From Molanna angustata (taxonomy: Eukaryota > Arthropoda > Insecta > Trichoptera > Molannidae): a stretch of 64,000 bases of DNA. Below, piece after piece: positions 53,310 to 64,000 of this stretch (position 1 is its first letter; every line of letters starts with the position of its first letter). The notes beneath the pieces are model-generated. The model saw only the letters and a list, made by a program, of their open reading frames with translations. It had not been told where the DNA came from and searched no databases. The stretch covers positions 33,641,431 through 33,705,430 of the forward strand of contig OY754980.1 in assembly GCA_963576475.1 (NCBI GenBank). The letters run 5' to 3'. Both the position numbers and the translations under genes were made by a program.

Positions 53310-53620
53310 ATGATTTAAAATTAATATTGTGAGATATGTATGTGATAGTGTGAGTGCGAGCTAGACAGTATGAGTGACTGATGTTATATATAGAAGGTGT
53401 GTTGTGTGCCCGGCCTTTTTGCCTTATTAATTTCTCAATAGATGGCGTTACAAAAAGGTTCCTTCGTTACTTCATAGAGGACGATGCTGTTTTTCAGCTT
53501 ATTTTCAAACGCTTCAGTTTCTCATTATTAAAATAAATGGAACTTTCAAAATTGCATTGATAAGGGAACTCAATAAGAAGACATAATTGATAAACATTGT
53601 GCAAGCGTATAAAGCGATCA
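53310..53620 (-). mobile_element. LTR-element 3' end, empty counterpart of 47-51 kb
   Basis: On the minus strand it reads the same internal end (53454-53620) followed directly by the LTR start TGTAACGCCATCTATTGAG (53453 downwards). The junction ACGAAGGAACCTTTTTGTAACG-type text is continuous here, without the 3.37-kb insertion. It stops matching the LTR after TTTTATGAACAA. Confidence 0.78.
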
Positions 53621-53780
53621 AGTAAACCAGCCTATGACAGGTTGTAAGCCCTGTAGATGCCTAGAGTTCCTGGTTCGCCTATAATATTCCAACTTCGTCT
53701 TTAAAATTTGTCAAAAAATAAAATATAATATGAAAACGCTGTAGAAAACGCAGTAAACAAAAAGCAAAAAAAATAATAAC

Positions 53781-54099
53781 CATAGAATAATAACAGTTTA
53801 GAATACTTTTTAGCCTGCAGTAAACGCGACTGCTTTATGTTGACTAATTTGGTCAACATTTTGCTACGAGCATTCAGTAATCATTTGACCGTCTGCGTGA
53901 AACGTTCTCCAAATAGGTAATTTTTTAACTGCTTGCAAAATTATTTACGCAGTCATAACGAGTAGTACCTACTATACGAACAATGTCTACCAGCAGAGTC
54001 ATACATATATTGACACGAGCCGGCCAATAAAACGGCTTCACTTTTTCAGCGAGGTATCGTATGGGAATGAGTATTGTATAGTTATATTATTATTCTATG
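53781..54099. mobile_element. MITE, second copy of the 1995-2313 family
   Basis: This 319-bp element shares TIRs CATAGAATAATAA and nearly the whole interior (GACACGAGCCGGCCAATAAA, CGTCTGCGTGAAACGTTCTC). The flanking 8-mers ATAATAAC and TATATAAC agree only in part, so its duplication is worn or it moved by another route. Confidence 0.87.
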
Positions 54100-54609
54100 T
54101 ATATAACATACAATGTATGACAAGAGTTATAAAATTGTTGAGTTTCTCCATGAATAAATGATTTAATATTTTTTGTAAAAAGCCCTCTTTTAATACCATT
54201 CTTTATGTCATTGTAATTTGGCAAAAATAATTCTCTCCAAATCTTAAATCTCTGAATTGAAACTCTATTTATATTGCAGCAAAACAATCATTTTAATATT
54301 ATTTGAGGCTGGGATACATATTTTCACATATATATTATGTAAGTAGGTATACTGCAGGAAAATTTCGCATTACTCCCGCCTCCGAACTGTATCACGTCAC
54401 AAACAGATTTATTACAGAAATAAGTAATGTTATAGATAAAATATATGTAGGCATACGAAGCAGATGAATAAATTGAAGCCTGCGTTGTTTCGACATGTAG
54501 GACTGGAATTGTTAAAATGAAATTTATTAGTGTACCTATATAGGTACCTACCTACTTGCCCATAAGTAGGTATCTACATACATATATCAACTACACAATT
54601 GAGATTTAT

Positions 54610-55540
54610 GGCCCAGTATTTCAGTCGGCCCTTAGGAGTTTAACTCAAGTTTAACAAAAATATTGCGTATTTCAGTACCTAATCTTCCCTTAAATACGTC
54701 ACTAAACGACAAATATTTGACTCAACGTTTCTGGCGGATCGCGTGTCTTAATCTTGAGTTGTTTCTAGTCTTTTTCGCCAGGTGGCGTACTAATCGCTTT
54801 AATGTTTTATTTCATTTTATACTACAAATAACTATGCATAATAATTATAATCATGATTTATTTTTGTTAAAATAAAAGACTTGATATAGAAGTAGTTCAT
54901 GTATTTAATATTTATTTTCTTTTTTAATATTTCATAATTATGATCAGGTCAGGCACGCAACTTTATTTTTGCCATGTTTTTTCATCCCACTTTTTAAATT
55001 GATCCATCCTGTTTCTATATATATAATGTGTATTCTTAAATTTTCTACATGAGACACTATTTTACCATTGTCACTTAGTTCCATATCCATCTGTAAAATG
55101 TACATACATTTTGCATTGAAGAACTACGTACGTAGTACATATTCAATGACATTTTTTCACTACAATGTTTGATTTTAATTAAAAAAAACATCGATCGGTA
55201 TAAAAAATTGAAAAAGTAACATGCTGTGTAATGAAACAAATAACATGCTGTGAAAAAGTAACATGCTGTGTAATGAAACAAATAAAATAATGTGTTGTTA
55301 TAATAATAAAATAATATTTAGTCACAGCTTCGCGTCACGTATCATTTAAGGTTATTACAATTTTGACAGATGCGTTATAGACAATAACCATAGAAAAAGG
55401 TAAAATATATCTATAGTTGAAGATTACGTAACTGACGTTTCATTTTGCACTGAAATACGCGAATGAAATTTAATCTTCCCTAAACTTTTAACTTGGATTA
55501 CCAAATCCAACGATTTAAGGGCCAACTGATATCTCGGGCC
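54610..55540. mobile_element. TIR element, Harbinger-like ends, 931 bp
   Basis: Ends GGCCCAGTATTTCAGTCGGC and the complement of GCCAACTGATATCTCGGGCC are inverted repeats; pairing continues patchily (TAATCTTCCCT near both ends). Interior open frames are short and unrecognised. A related element lies at 60732-61333. GGGCC-type ends fit PIF/Harbinger, with TA-rich flanks. Confidence 0.68.
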
Positions 55541-55792
55541 TATATAACCCAAACTTAACTTATTCTTAAACATAAGACAAATAAAATAAAAATGAAGATA
55601 CTTTTTTACAAGTTTTCATCATATTATGTTAAATTTACTATCGAGTTTGTAACGCTACATTAAATAAATTACCTTATAGGTAATTTTTATTCTCAAAATA
55701 ATCATTTATAATTTATTGAATTTTCCTTAATATTAATATAGGATGTATTATTATGATTTTAACTTATATTGGAAACATGTTAAAACAGTAAA
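55541..55792. other. no gene recognised
   Basis: AT-rich sequence. Confidence 0.4.
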
Positions 55793-56050
55793 TCATTATT
55801 GTTGCATCTAACCAAATGAATTCAACCTTTATTAACTCTCAGCTGGAAACGCATAGCATTGTTTACTTTTTATGAAATAAAAACTTATTTAATTTCATCA
55901 AAATATATCAAATAAATCAAACTAGAAACACGCATTGTCATCAGGGATACATTTATTATGAAATTTCAGAGTTCTTACTAGTCGGGAAGTTAGTAAAAAA
56001 TCGATTGCAAAATTACAGTACAGACAGATAAGTGAAGTCAAAGAAAAGGG
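55793..56050 (+). repeat. dispersed repeat, copy 2 of 2
   Basis: Counterpart of 14048-14305 (TTGTTGCATCTAACCAAAT, GCATTGTCATCAGGG, AAAATCGATTGC, AGTACAGACAGA). Confidence 0.65.
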
Positions 56051-56594
56051 TTTAAACACACAAAAATCATTATATTGTATTTATGTATTAAGTATTGATG
56101 CTAACTTGAAGGTATCAACTACCTAAAAACATCTTAAAGATGAAAAATAAAAAAAACAACTAGCTTTTTAGGATAATATATAGAAATTATTTATATTAAA
56201 GCTAAGGACCTTGTCTAGACTTTTGAGTAAAAACAAATCATTGTTTAATTTTTAAACGACTGCAGTAGGTATAGGTATAATGTAGAAGCATCCATATTTA
56301 TTAATTATACAACACTTACCTTTAATCTATTGATTATTCATTTGGCATCTCAATATAGGTAAATTACTAAAATCAAATTTGTTCAGCAGTGTAACATCTT
56401 ATTATTGCAGGCTTTATGATACGTTTTTTGGTATAATGATTTCAAAGAAGATATTAACTTTTAAAGATATTTAGCACTGTCTGCAGCCGAATTGCTGATA
56501 AAGACCATTGCCACATGAATGCAATTTTATGAATACAGGTGCCCTTACAACAAAGGATTGCAATCCAGCAGCCTTTTCAATTCAGCATGATTTT
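56051..56594. other. no gene recognised
   Basis: AT-rich sequence. Confidence 0.4.
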
Positions 56595-56834
56595 TGCTGG
56601 ATTTTATTTTATTTTTTATTTTTATGTAGCTTCTCGGGCAACTAACAGGTACTATGTCAAATAAATATTTAACACATACCCAATAACAAGTTGCCACATT
56701 CTGGAGACTTACGATATTTATCTTCTCACAGATCCAGACTGAAAACACAATTAAAAATTGTGTCTCCACCGGGAATCGAACCCGGGACCCTTGGATCAGC
56801 AGTCAGATACCTAACCAACTGAGCCACGAAGACC
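56595..56834 (-). mobile_element. tRNA-derived SINE, family 2, near-complete
   Basis: On the minus strand the head reads GGTCTTCGTGGCTCAGTTGG (A-box) and GGTTCGATTCCCGGTGGAGA (B-box), followed by TGTGTTTTCAGTCTGGATCT, TGTGGCAACTTGTTATTGGG and an AAATAAAATAAAAT tail. It is longer and better preserved than the copy at 15734-15900. The tRNA-like head is intact but continues into a SINE body, so it is not a tRNA gene. Confidence 0.88.
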
Positions 56835-57944
56835 GAAGAAATTGGATTAACTGGATTAACACCAGTAATTTTTGAATTTTCAAAGTAATTAAGCGTTTAA
56901 AAAAAATCTTTATCCTTTAGACAGGTATTGAAATCTCAAAAAACTTTTTACATATTTATGAAGAAACAATAGTACTGACACCAATTCAATGCAATGTCCG
57001 GCAGTGTAGGATCCGTGAATTCTGATAAAGCCAAGAAGTGTCTCTCTATGGTACACGTTTAGATTTATGGATCTGTGATTTTTTTGATATGTCCAATGAT
57101 CAATGCTTAGTGAAAATCTTTGTCCCTTTTCTCAAAAAAATGCGAATTCTTTTATGAAATATTTTTCTATATTTTTTGCATAATTGTTAATTATCGATCT
57201 AATTGTGTTGGGAGAAGTCGGCAACTGAAATCCATCTTTTGTAAACAAAAGGTGTAGAGAGAGTACAGCACCGTGCTGCAACGAATAGTAACGTCACTTC
57301 GCACTCCCCACCGAGTGATAGTGTATCAAAACCTAGGAAACATAGACGTTAGCGCCATTATTTCAAAAACAAATTACTTGCGAATACTGCGCTGGATCCA
57401 GCAGGTCGAAAAATAAGCTTTATCCAGCACAATTTCTGGATGAGGTATCCAGCAGATGCGATCCTTACTTGACATTCGTCCACCTAGGTTTATTTCCTCA
57501 TCAGTTGTAGCATTGTTTTAAATAACGTTCACAATATTACCTAAAATACATTAGAGATCCACTGACTCTTTCTCGTTTAAAATATAAGCAATTCTGAATC
57601 ATAAATTTGGCCTAGATATAAAGTGCCATTTAATGGATACAATATCATTCCAAGGAAGCTATTATAATAGTTGGCTCTATGAAACAGAGTACTAATTAAC
57701 TAAGAGTATAAAGGGTCTGAGCTTTACGCAAGGTGATTTTCCAACGCTATGTATGTAGTGCGTTCTTCGAAAGAGTATATTGGACCTAATTCCTGAAAGC
57801 TGGTGTACCCTACGTAGCCATGTTAAAAATATATTCCACAATAAAAGCACTGAACCGTACACTGTTATCATGTTGTACATTTTTTTTACTCCTCACTAAC
57901 GCGTAGGGACATAGTGAAGAGTTATGATTTCGCAATTTTTATAC
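56835..57944. other. no gene recognised
   Basis: Nothing supported in 1.1 kb. Confidence 0.4.
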
Positions 57945-58344
57945 CAATTTTATACCAATTTTCAGCGTTCTAGCTTTAATGGTTTCTGAGATATATGGAA
58001 AAATAAACCAAAAATTCAAAAGTTGATAACCTCTGATTGAACGAAAATTCACAATTCTGAGTATAAAAGTTTTGTAGGCCGATAACTGTTTTGAAATTTC
58101 GGGCTCTCTAAATTGAGCGGATCAAAAGTTATAAGGGGGGGGGGGACACAGACACACAGACACAAGAAATGTTCTGCTCTGAATTCTGAGTAAATCCGTA
58201 TATGGAACATATATACTGAGATGCCTCTAAGTTGGTGTTTTTTGACTTCAAAGTACCCTACATACAATTCTCGCGTATCCTGGCTTGAAACATTGTCGAT
58301 ATGTTAAGAGAACAAAGTTCTCTCGAACAAATCGACAGTTGGAT
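57945..58344 (-). mobile_element. Helentron-like element, fragment G
   Basis: It keeps the 5' end ATCCAACTGTCGAT (58344) and the microsatellite region (shrunk, with a G run at 58136-58145), up to TTTTCAGCGTTCTAGC. The 3' half and CTAG end are missing. Confidence 0.77.
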
Positions 58345-59360
58345 AAACAAAACCTATTTCCCTATTGATATATAATAATAGTTTACTTCCCGCTGTAATA
58401 ATACAATGTGTGGTTCTAAAATATTAATACGTAGGTACTCTTAGTACCCAAATGTATGAGATTGGCAACTATCAATAAAATCATATCCGAACCATAAAGC
58501 GATTTTGATGTGAGATCATTTGATGCGGAAGTAAAGTCTACCTTTGTCCTGTTCATTCAGAGGGGAATATCTATATACCTACATTATATCAGAATATAAT
58601 ATAATATAGGTTGTGCAGACTGTTAGGTTAGGTTAGGTTGTGTCAGATATGGAGATGCTCCATTTTACAGCTTCACAGAGACGAGAGAATGGAAAGATGA
58701 GCACAGATATTATGTTGGTGACATCTGAATATGCCGTGTGAGCGGTACACAACATTTGAACAACGTGCCGAGTTATCTTTTTTTACCTTAGGTATGTAGC
58801 TATCTGTATTAAATAATAATTATTAGCATTACCCACAGATGGAAAATTGACACTGTAAATTATTATTATTTCATAGTAAAATCTCATAGCTGGGCTCAAG
58901 TGAAATATCTACATATATTGTGCACGAAAGAATAACAAAAAAAATGTTTTATGATGTATACAAAAATTTTAAAAATCAACTTTGTTTTACCAAAAATACA
59001 ACTTGTCATATTTTCAAGTAACTATTTTCTAAATAATCCAACTTACAACAAAGAGAACTCCAAAATATGTCTTTGGATCAGGATTTGAACACACAGGTCG
59101 TCTGGATCTTAGAGTAACAAATTTATCCCTTAATGAGTTGCGATAGAACCAACAAGGCGGCCTACATATGTTTGTTTATTTAATTTAGTTGTAAAATAAA
59201 TTGTCAACGGATGACTTATAGGTCCGAATGCAGTGTCCTAACTAAATACTAAATACTGACCACGTTTTCATTGCACAGTCGATCACTTAAGTTAAGATCA
59301 CGTGGCTTCCTAACTGGAGGATGCTACGACGTTTTTCTATGAGAATTGCATTGCAGAGAC
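58345..59360. other. no gene; short TTAGG run
   Basis: GTTAGGTTAGGTTAGGTTG lies near 58623-58641: three TTAGG units, the arthropod telomere unit, too short to be called a telomeric array. Confidence 0.5.
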
Positions 59361-59416
59361 ATATGTAACGAGAAGCTAGCTAGGCTAAAATAAATACCAA
59401 TGCGCTTGCGCGCAAA
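59361..59416 (+). repeat. inverted repeat arm, pairs with 62509-62565
   Basis: CATATGTAACGAGAAGCTAG, CTAGGCTAAAATAAATACCA and ATGCGCTTGCGCGC match the complement of 62509-62565 at about 90%. The arms are 3.1 kb apart. Confidence 0.75.
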
Positions 59417-59494
59417 ATGATTTCCACTACCACCGACACAGGTCACAGACAGACATACTAGAGTCTATCCGTAGGTATTATATACTCTTTGCTA

Positions 59495-59690
59495 GAGTCT
59501 ACAAATGAGCTGTGAATTTTTAAATTAAATGCGAAAAATTAAAAGAATATATAAATTTAATTTATAATTCAATTTATAAAGCAACTCGCTCACGCGAGTC
59601 GCTATTATTATTATAGACAAACTTAAACCTAACCTAAGAATGCAGAAAATAAGAGCCGGTACTAGACACTACTCACAGACATAGGTTGAC
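59495..59690 (+). repeat. dispersed repeat, uninterrupted copy
   Basis: It is the counterpart of 26140-27180 without the Penelope insertion. The continuous text ATGCGAAAAATTAAAAGAAT then ATATAAATTTAATTTATAA marks the empty site. Confidence 0.82.
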
Positions 59691-59695
59691 AATAG

Positions 59696-59905
59696 GCGTG
59701 ATGACAGTAAGAAAAAATCATTGAAATTATGATTTTATAAAATAAAATATGTTATAAAGATTTGAAAAAATATATTTATTTTCATTTTAAAAGAGCGAAT
59801 AATATTAATATTATTAAAATAAAAATACAAAATATGTTTGTCCGCCATTTTATGTGAAACACCAATCAGAGCGCATGACGTCACCATATTGTTACTGTCA
59901 ATTGT
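59696..59905 (+). repeat. ~200-bp direct repeat, copy 1
   Basis: It matches 60328-60535: GTAAGAAAAAATCATTGAAA, TTATAAAGATTTGAAAAA, GTCCGCCATTTTATG and AATCAGAGCGCATGACGTCA. Confidence 0.87.
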
Positions 59906-60327
59906 GTTTGTTACTGTCAACTGTAGTGTTGTTCGAAATGGCTATTTTTTTCATAACAAGCTATATGGAATATGCTGCTTATTTTTAACATGCTATTTTT
60001 ATTTATTGATTTATTTGGTTTATTTGGGACGATAAACCAAATAATATCGCTATCCGCTCTATTGAATCGTTGACGCATCTGTTATAACACGCACCGAGTA
60101 TTGTAACGTGGTGGAGAATATTTAACGTTTCAGAAATAAATAACTTGGTGGCTTTCATTGCTTGATTATAAAATAAAATGATGCAATTATATTGTTTGTG
60201 GGAGTTGTACAGTGTTACATGAGGTTGAAATGGAAATACACAATGTATTATGATGAATCTAATATACATATGGGATAACTGTTATGATTCATATACATAT
60301 TATGATTAATATATTAAAATATGTAAT

Positions 60328-60535
60328 AGGTGTGATGACTGTAAGAAAAAAATCATTGAAATTATGATTTTAAAAAATAAAATAGGTTATAAAGATTTAA
60401 AAAATGTACTTATTTTCATTTTAAAGGAGTGAATAATAATATTATAAATATAAAAATACAAAATGTGTTAGTCCGCCATTTTATGAGAAAAAACAATCAG
60501 AGCGCACGACGTCATAGTATGGTCGCGTCAATTCT
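60328..60535 (+). repeat. ~200-bp direct repeat, copy 2
   Basis: Counterpart of 59696-59905 with about 85-90% identity by eye. Confidence 0.87.
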
Positions 60536-60731
60536 TCTGATAGTCTTCAATACAATATACGCATTAATTGTCGGTCTGGACAATGTTTATTTTGGTGTTT
60601 TTGATATATTAATATTTTAATTAGGTACTTAAAACTAAAACAAAACAATAAAATAGCAATGGAACAAGGATTCATCAAAGCAAATAGTTTCAATTTACCT
60701 AGATACTCGCCTACCTATCGGGGGATACTAT

Positions 60732-61333
60732 GGGCCGGTATTACAGTGTCAGTTTAAGAGCTAAACTCAAGTTTCACAAAAATATAGCGTATTACAGTGT
60801 CCGTTTAGGCCTAATCTTCCCTCAAATATGTCACTAAAACGACAAATATTTAACTCAACGTTTCTGGCAGATTAAGTACTTAACTGTGAGTCAACTGTCA
60901 TTTGCTAGGCAACTCGTGTAGTTTCAGTTTCTATCACTAGAGGCGTTAGGCAACGTGTGTAGTTTCAGTGTTGTATCACTAAAGGCGTTAGTTGTATCGA
61001 CGGTGGCGCCACACAACAAAACAAACTGACAGCCGTATTGAACATGGGCATTTAAAAGCATTATTTTGGTGAAAAAAATTAAATTTACCATGTTGGATAA
61101 TAAAACAATGGTATTTAAAGTCGTAGCTTCCCGTTTTGTATTTCGTATTATTTGAGGTTATTTAAATTTGACAGATAATAACCACAGAAAAAGTGAAATA
61201 TGTCTATAATTGAAGATTTAGTAACTGACATGTTATATTGCACTGTAATACGGAAATGGATTCAATCTCCCCTTAACATTAATCTTGAGTTTAACAAACT
61301 CAATGAGTTGAGGGCCGACTGTAATATCGGGCC
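60732..61333. mobile_element. TIR element, Harbinger-like ends, 602 bp
   Basis: The ends GGGCCGGTATTACAGTGTC and the complement of CCGACTGTAATATCGGGCC are inverted repeats. Terminal regions match those of 54610-55540 (ATGTCACTAAAACGACAAAT, TAACTCAACGTTTCTGGC). The interior differs and has a local duplication (GTAGTTTCAGT .. TATCACTA, twice). Confidence 0.72.
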
Positions 61334-62508
61334 TAAGTTTATTGTATTTTGTATGTAACTTAGTTCTTATTGAATAAATAAATAAATAATGAACGCTCGC
61401 AACGTATGGTAAACTAATTTAGTTTTAGTATTCTACAATTTTGTCACGCGATGGTGAGCTGACGAACGTTCGACATGTTATGATGCTGGTCACTGCCAAA
61501 CTAAACTAGCAAGCTATATTTTTTTCATGCAATGAAGCGATTCGCGAAACGACGGCGATTACGCGAAGCATGCGTTTTAAAACATCGTTACAATTTTAGC
61601 AGCATACGAATTATTACATAGCGCTCGTTATTTGTATTGTGTTAATAACAAGCTATATTTATCTGCTATCGTTATTTTTAGCAATAGCAGCCATAGTAGT
61701 TATTTTTCTGCCTGTCTTAACTACTCTTAACTAGAATGGAACTTTTGATGGTCGGATATTTCTTTGCGTCGAACAAAGACTTTTGTTCATCAGAATTTCG
61801 AAACGTAAAAACTTAATAATAAGTACATATAAGTACTTTATTTATCTGTAATTTAAATACAACTTACATCTCGAAAATCGATAAAATATGCTCCTTCTTC
61901 TCTCTACATTATGTGTTCATAAGCTAAAAACATACGCGGGAAACGTATGATGGCCTATTTTGACGTTTGGACATTAATGAAGTTCTTTATATGCTTATTG
62001 CCTAAATAATGGTAAATATTATATTATTGAGAGCTAAAAGTGGGGGAACAAATACTGTACTTCATTGTAAACGCGTACTTAATAAAATACACTTATGTCT
62101 CGCCGTGCGAAATTTAATCACTTATTTCTCTTTTTTTTCGCGTGGGACGAAAACATATACCTCAGTAGGTGTTTTTTTCGTCGTGTTTGTACATTTAGGG
62201 ACCGCACAACACTTATGCACTTTTGAATTGATTATAAATACACAAATCGTCCTAGAACACATATATTACATATAGTAGTGATATGCAGTTTACAATATCG
62301 TGACGTCACCGTCAGGGTCGGCAGCCGCCATGATACTACAAGCGTTTTTTGGCGTAAATGTCAAATTTGATTTTAAAATGGCGATTTTTGCTACTAAACC
62401 TTTATTTTATGTAGAAATGTATATATATTTGAAAACAGTGAATGCGTAAAAACATCGTGAGATAGTTTTTCAAAATTAGTCATCATGCCTATTGACAATG
62501 CAGCGGTA
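61334..62508. other. no gene recognised; (AAAT)n at 61371-61390
   Basis: Nothing else supported. The open frame at 62009-62275 is unrecognised. Confidence 0.4.
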
Positions 62509-62565
62509 ATAGTTTGGCGCGCATGCGCATTGGTATTCATTTTAGCATAGCTAGCTTCTCGTACA
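62509..62565 (-). repeat. inverted repeat arm, pairs with 59361-59416
   Basis: See 59361-59416. Confidence 0.75.
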
Positions 62566-63023
62566 TATGTAAATACTTAGCGCATGCGCGTCGGCGTAAA
62601 CTAACATTTGCGAATTATCAAAAAGTAAGGTTGATAGCGAGGAACCTTACGAGTGGTTTAATACTAAAATACGTGATTTTTTTCGGTGGATGATGATTTT
62701 ATCGGCTTGTTTGAATATGTATTTGGTAATTTTGTCAAATCAAATAGAGAATTCAGCGATCCATACGAGATGCCGAAAATTCGGTGGAATTTCAAAAAAA
62801 TCGTAACATCGTGCTGTCAGTGTGAAGTGTGAAGTTGGTTACAAATGTTTGTGGTATTATAGAAAAAAAAACATTTTAAACGTCAAACGTCAGAAAAGAG
62901 ATATATTAGCTTTCTATTCATTCTCTATGAATTGGACAAGATTCAATATCTGCAACGCATGATCTGCTAGGTCAGAAGCCGGCCTGTTCGTCTATGGTTT
63001 TAAACTTCAACATTATTAACGTC

Positions 63024-63077
63024 AGAAAAGAGATAGATAGCTTTCTACGACCATAGAAAGCTATCTTTCTCTTTTCT
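63024..63077. repeat. perfect-looking hairpin, ~24-bp stem
   Basis: AGAAAAGAGATAGATAGCTT followed by TCTA pairs with TAGAAAGCTATC plus TTTCTCTTTTCT across a 6-base loop. A related single arm (CAGAAAAGAGATATATTAGC) lies at 62890-62915. Confidence 0.88.
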
Positions 63078-64000
63078 TCATACACAATAATGTGATATTC
63101 TATGCCATCGACCTTAATTTTGGCGTAGTATTTATTATTTAGTTAGTGATGTCTCTGCAACGCAATTGCTAACTTAAGAATACTAAATACTCGAGTGAAG
63201 TTAGGAGTTAGTATTTAGGTACCTAGGACTCTGCTTTCGGGTCCTAGACTCAAACAAAAAACACAAAAATAAACAATAAAAACGTCGATCAAATAACAAA
63301 AGAAGCACACAATATATTAATCCTTTGTATAAAATCATTGTACCTACAACTGAAAACCTTTGTAGTACGCTGTATTTTGTGTACGTGCAAGGTTAGTCTG
63401 AGGCATTCTATAGTCCTGCGGTCTTTCAGTCGGGAAGGCGTGTACTTTAGAATTGTAAAAAAAATATTTTTATGCAGAAAACGCGGAAAAAGTCCAATAT
63501 GATCGATGTTTTGATGTGAGTGGTGCGTGGAATACACCGCTTCAAGATATCCGCAGTATTCAGAGCAATAGCACTTTTTCGAAAGGACTGATAACAGTTT
63601 TAATTTTTAGTTTTAATTCAGCACCCAGCGGAATTATCCTGAAGTATTAAATGGCGCTTTAGAAATACTCCTCATAATTTCTGCAATGTAACCATACATT
63701 ATTACGATTTTTAAATGTTAACTATCCCTGTTTGGCATAACATAAAATTAAAGAGATGACAATAACACCAGATAATGATTCTCTATCACCATCACAAAAG
63801 AAAATCTTCTTATTTGGAGACGTTCAACCGAAAAAAGGACAAAGATGAAATATGGTCGCTTATAAATAAATAAAAATGAATAGGTTCATATTTATAATGG
63901 GAAAGATGTTTCTGATTTAACACTGGCGGCTTATTTTATTTTATGAAGAGACTTTCTCGAGTACTTCGAGAGAGACTTCGTACACTAAGTTTGGCGTGGG
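63078..64000. other. no gene recognised
   Basis: The open frame at 63289-63537 (minus) has no recognised similarity. Confidence 0.4.

Noticed and set aside
56755..56834. tRNA gene
   Set aside because: The tRNA-like head continues into a SINE body with an A-rich tail and has a second copy at 15734; the same holds for 18286, 38764 and 45562.
58623..58641. Interstitial telomere
   Set aside because: Only three TTAGG units; too short to distinguish from chance in insect DNA.

Overview
The window looks like transposon-dense, AT-rich insect DNA, most likely lepidopteran. I base this on the abundant TAGGTACCTA-type motifs (for example 34978-34995 and 54537-54580), the mix of RTE-type and CR1/L2-like LINEs, tRNA-derived SINEs, Penelope elements and Helentron-type elements, and short TTAGG runs near 58625. 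The species cannot be fixed from sequence alone. I find no convincing host protein-coding gene. The two long open reading frames both belong to retroelements.

Layout. 1-1.4 kb: relics of RTE-type LINEs. 2.0-2.3 kb: a MITE with a perfect 8-bp target duplication. 4.1-5.0 kb: a Helentron-like fragment and a LINE 3' end. 5.0-8.3 kb: a young Penelope-like element (intact 740-aa RT plus GIY-YIG ORF) joined head-to-head to an inverted, 5'-truncated copy, with a hammerhead ribozyme in each arm. 8.4-9.1 kb: LINE relic. 10.6-13.8 kb: a young LINE with an intact 1023-aa endonuclease/RT ORF, a (TAAG)n tail and a perfect 12-bp target duplication. 13.8-16.8 kb: LINE and SINE fragments. 17.1-17.6 kb: a 56-bp tandem repeat. 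18.5-25.2 kb: four head-to-tail copies plus one nearby copy of a ~1.03-kb element whose ends look like a non-autonomous Helentron (HINE). 26.2-27.0 kb: a second, older Penelope family with a decayed hammerhead. 27.7-28.3 kb: a 677-bp foldback element with TTAA flanks. 30-34 kb: nested SINE-like, LTR-like, MITE, LINE and GC-rich insertions. 35.1-36.7 kb: a 31-bp satellite interrupted by a young RTE-type LINE copy. 37-46 kb: SINEs and LINE relics. 47.2-50.6 kb: a 3.37-kb DNA element whose exact boundaries are given by an empty paralogous site at 53.4 kb. 51.5-64 kb: LINE 3' end, MITEs, TIR elements and dispersed duplications.

How the parts relate. The autonomous candidates are the Penelope element and the 10.6-kb LINE. 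The tiny 3' fragments at 16636-16787 and 41884-42210 share the (TAAG)n tail and C-terminal protein sequence of that LINE family, and the 68-bp insertion at 39250-39317 is the extreme 3' end of the RTE family seen at 35804-36595. Many insertions have exact target duplications that I could read directly, so the order of insertion can be partly reconstructed. The most striking items are the paired hammerhead ribozymes, the rolling-circle-like tandem array, and the filled/empty paralog pairs.
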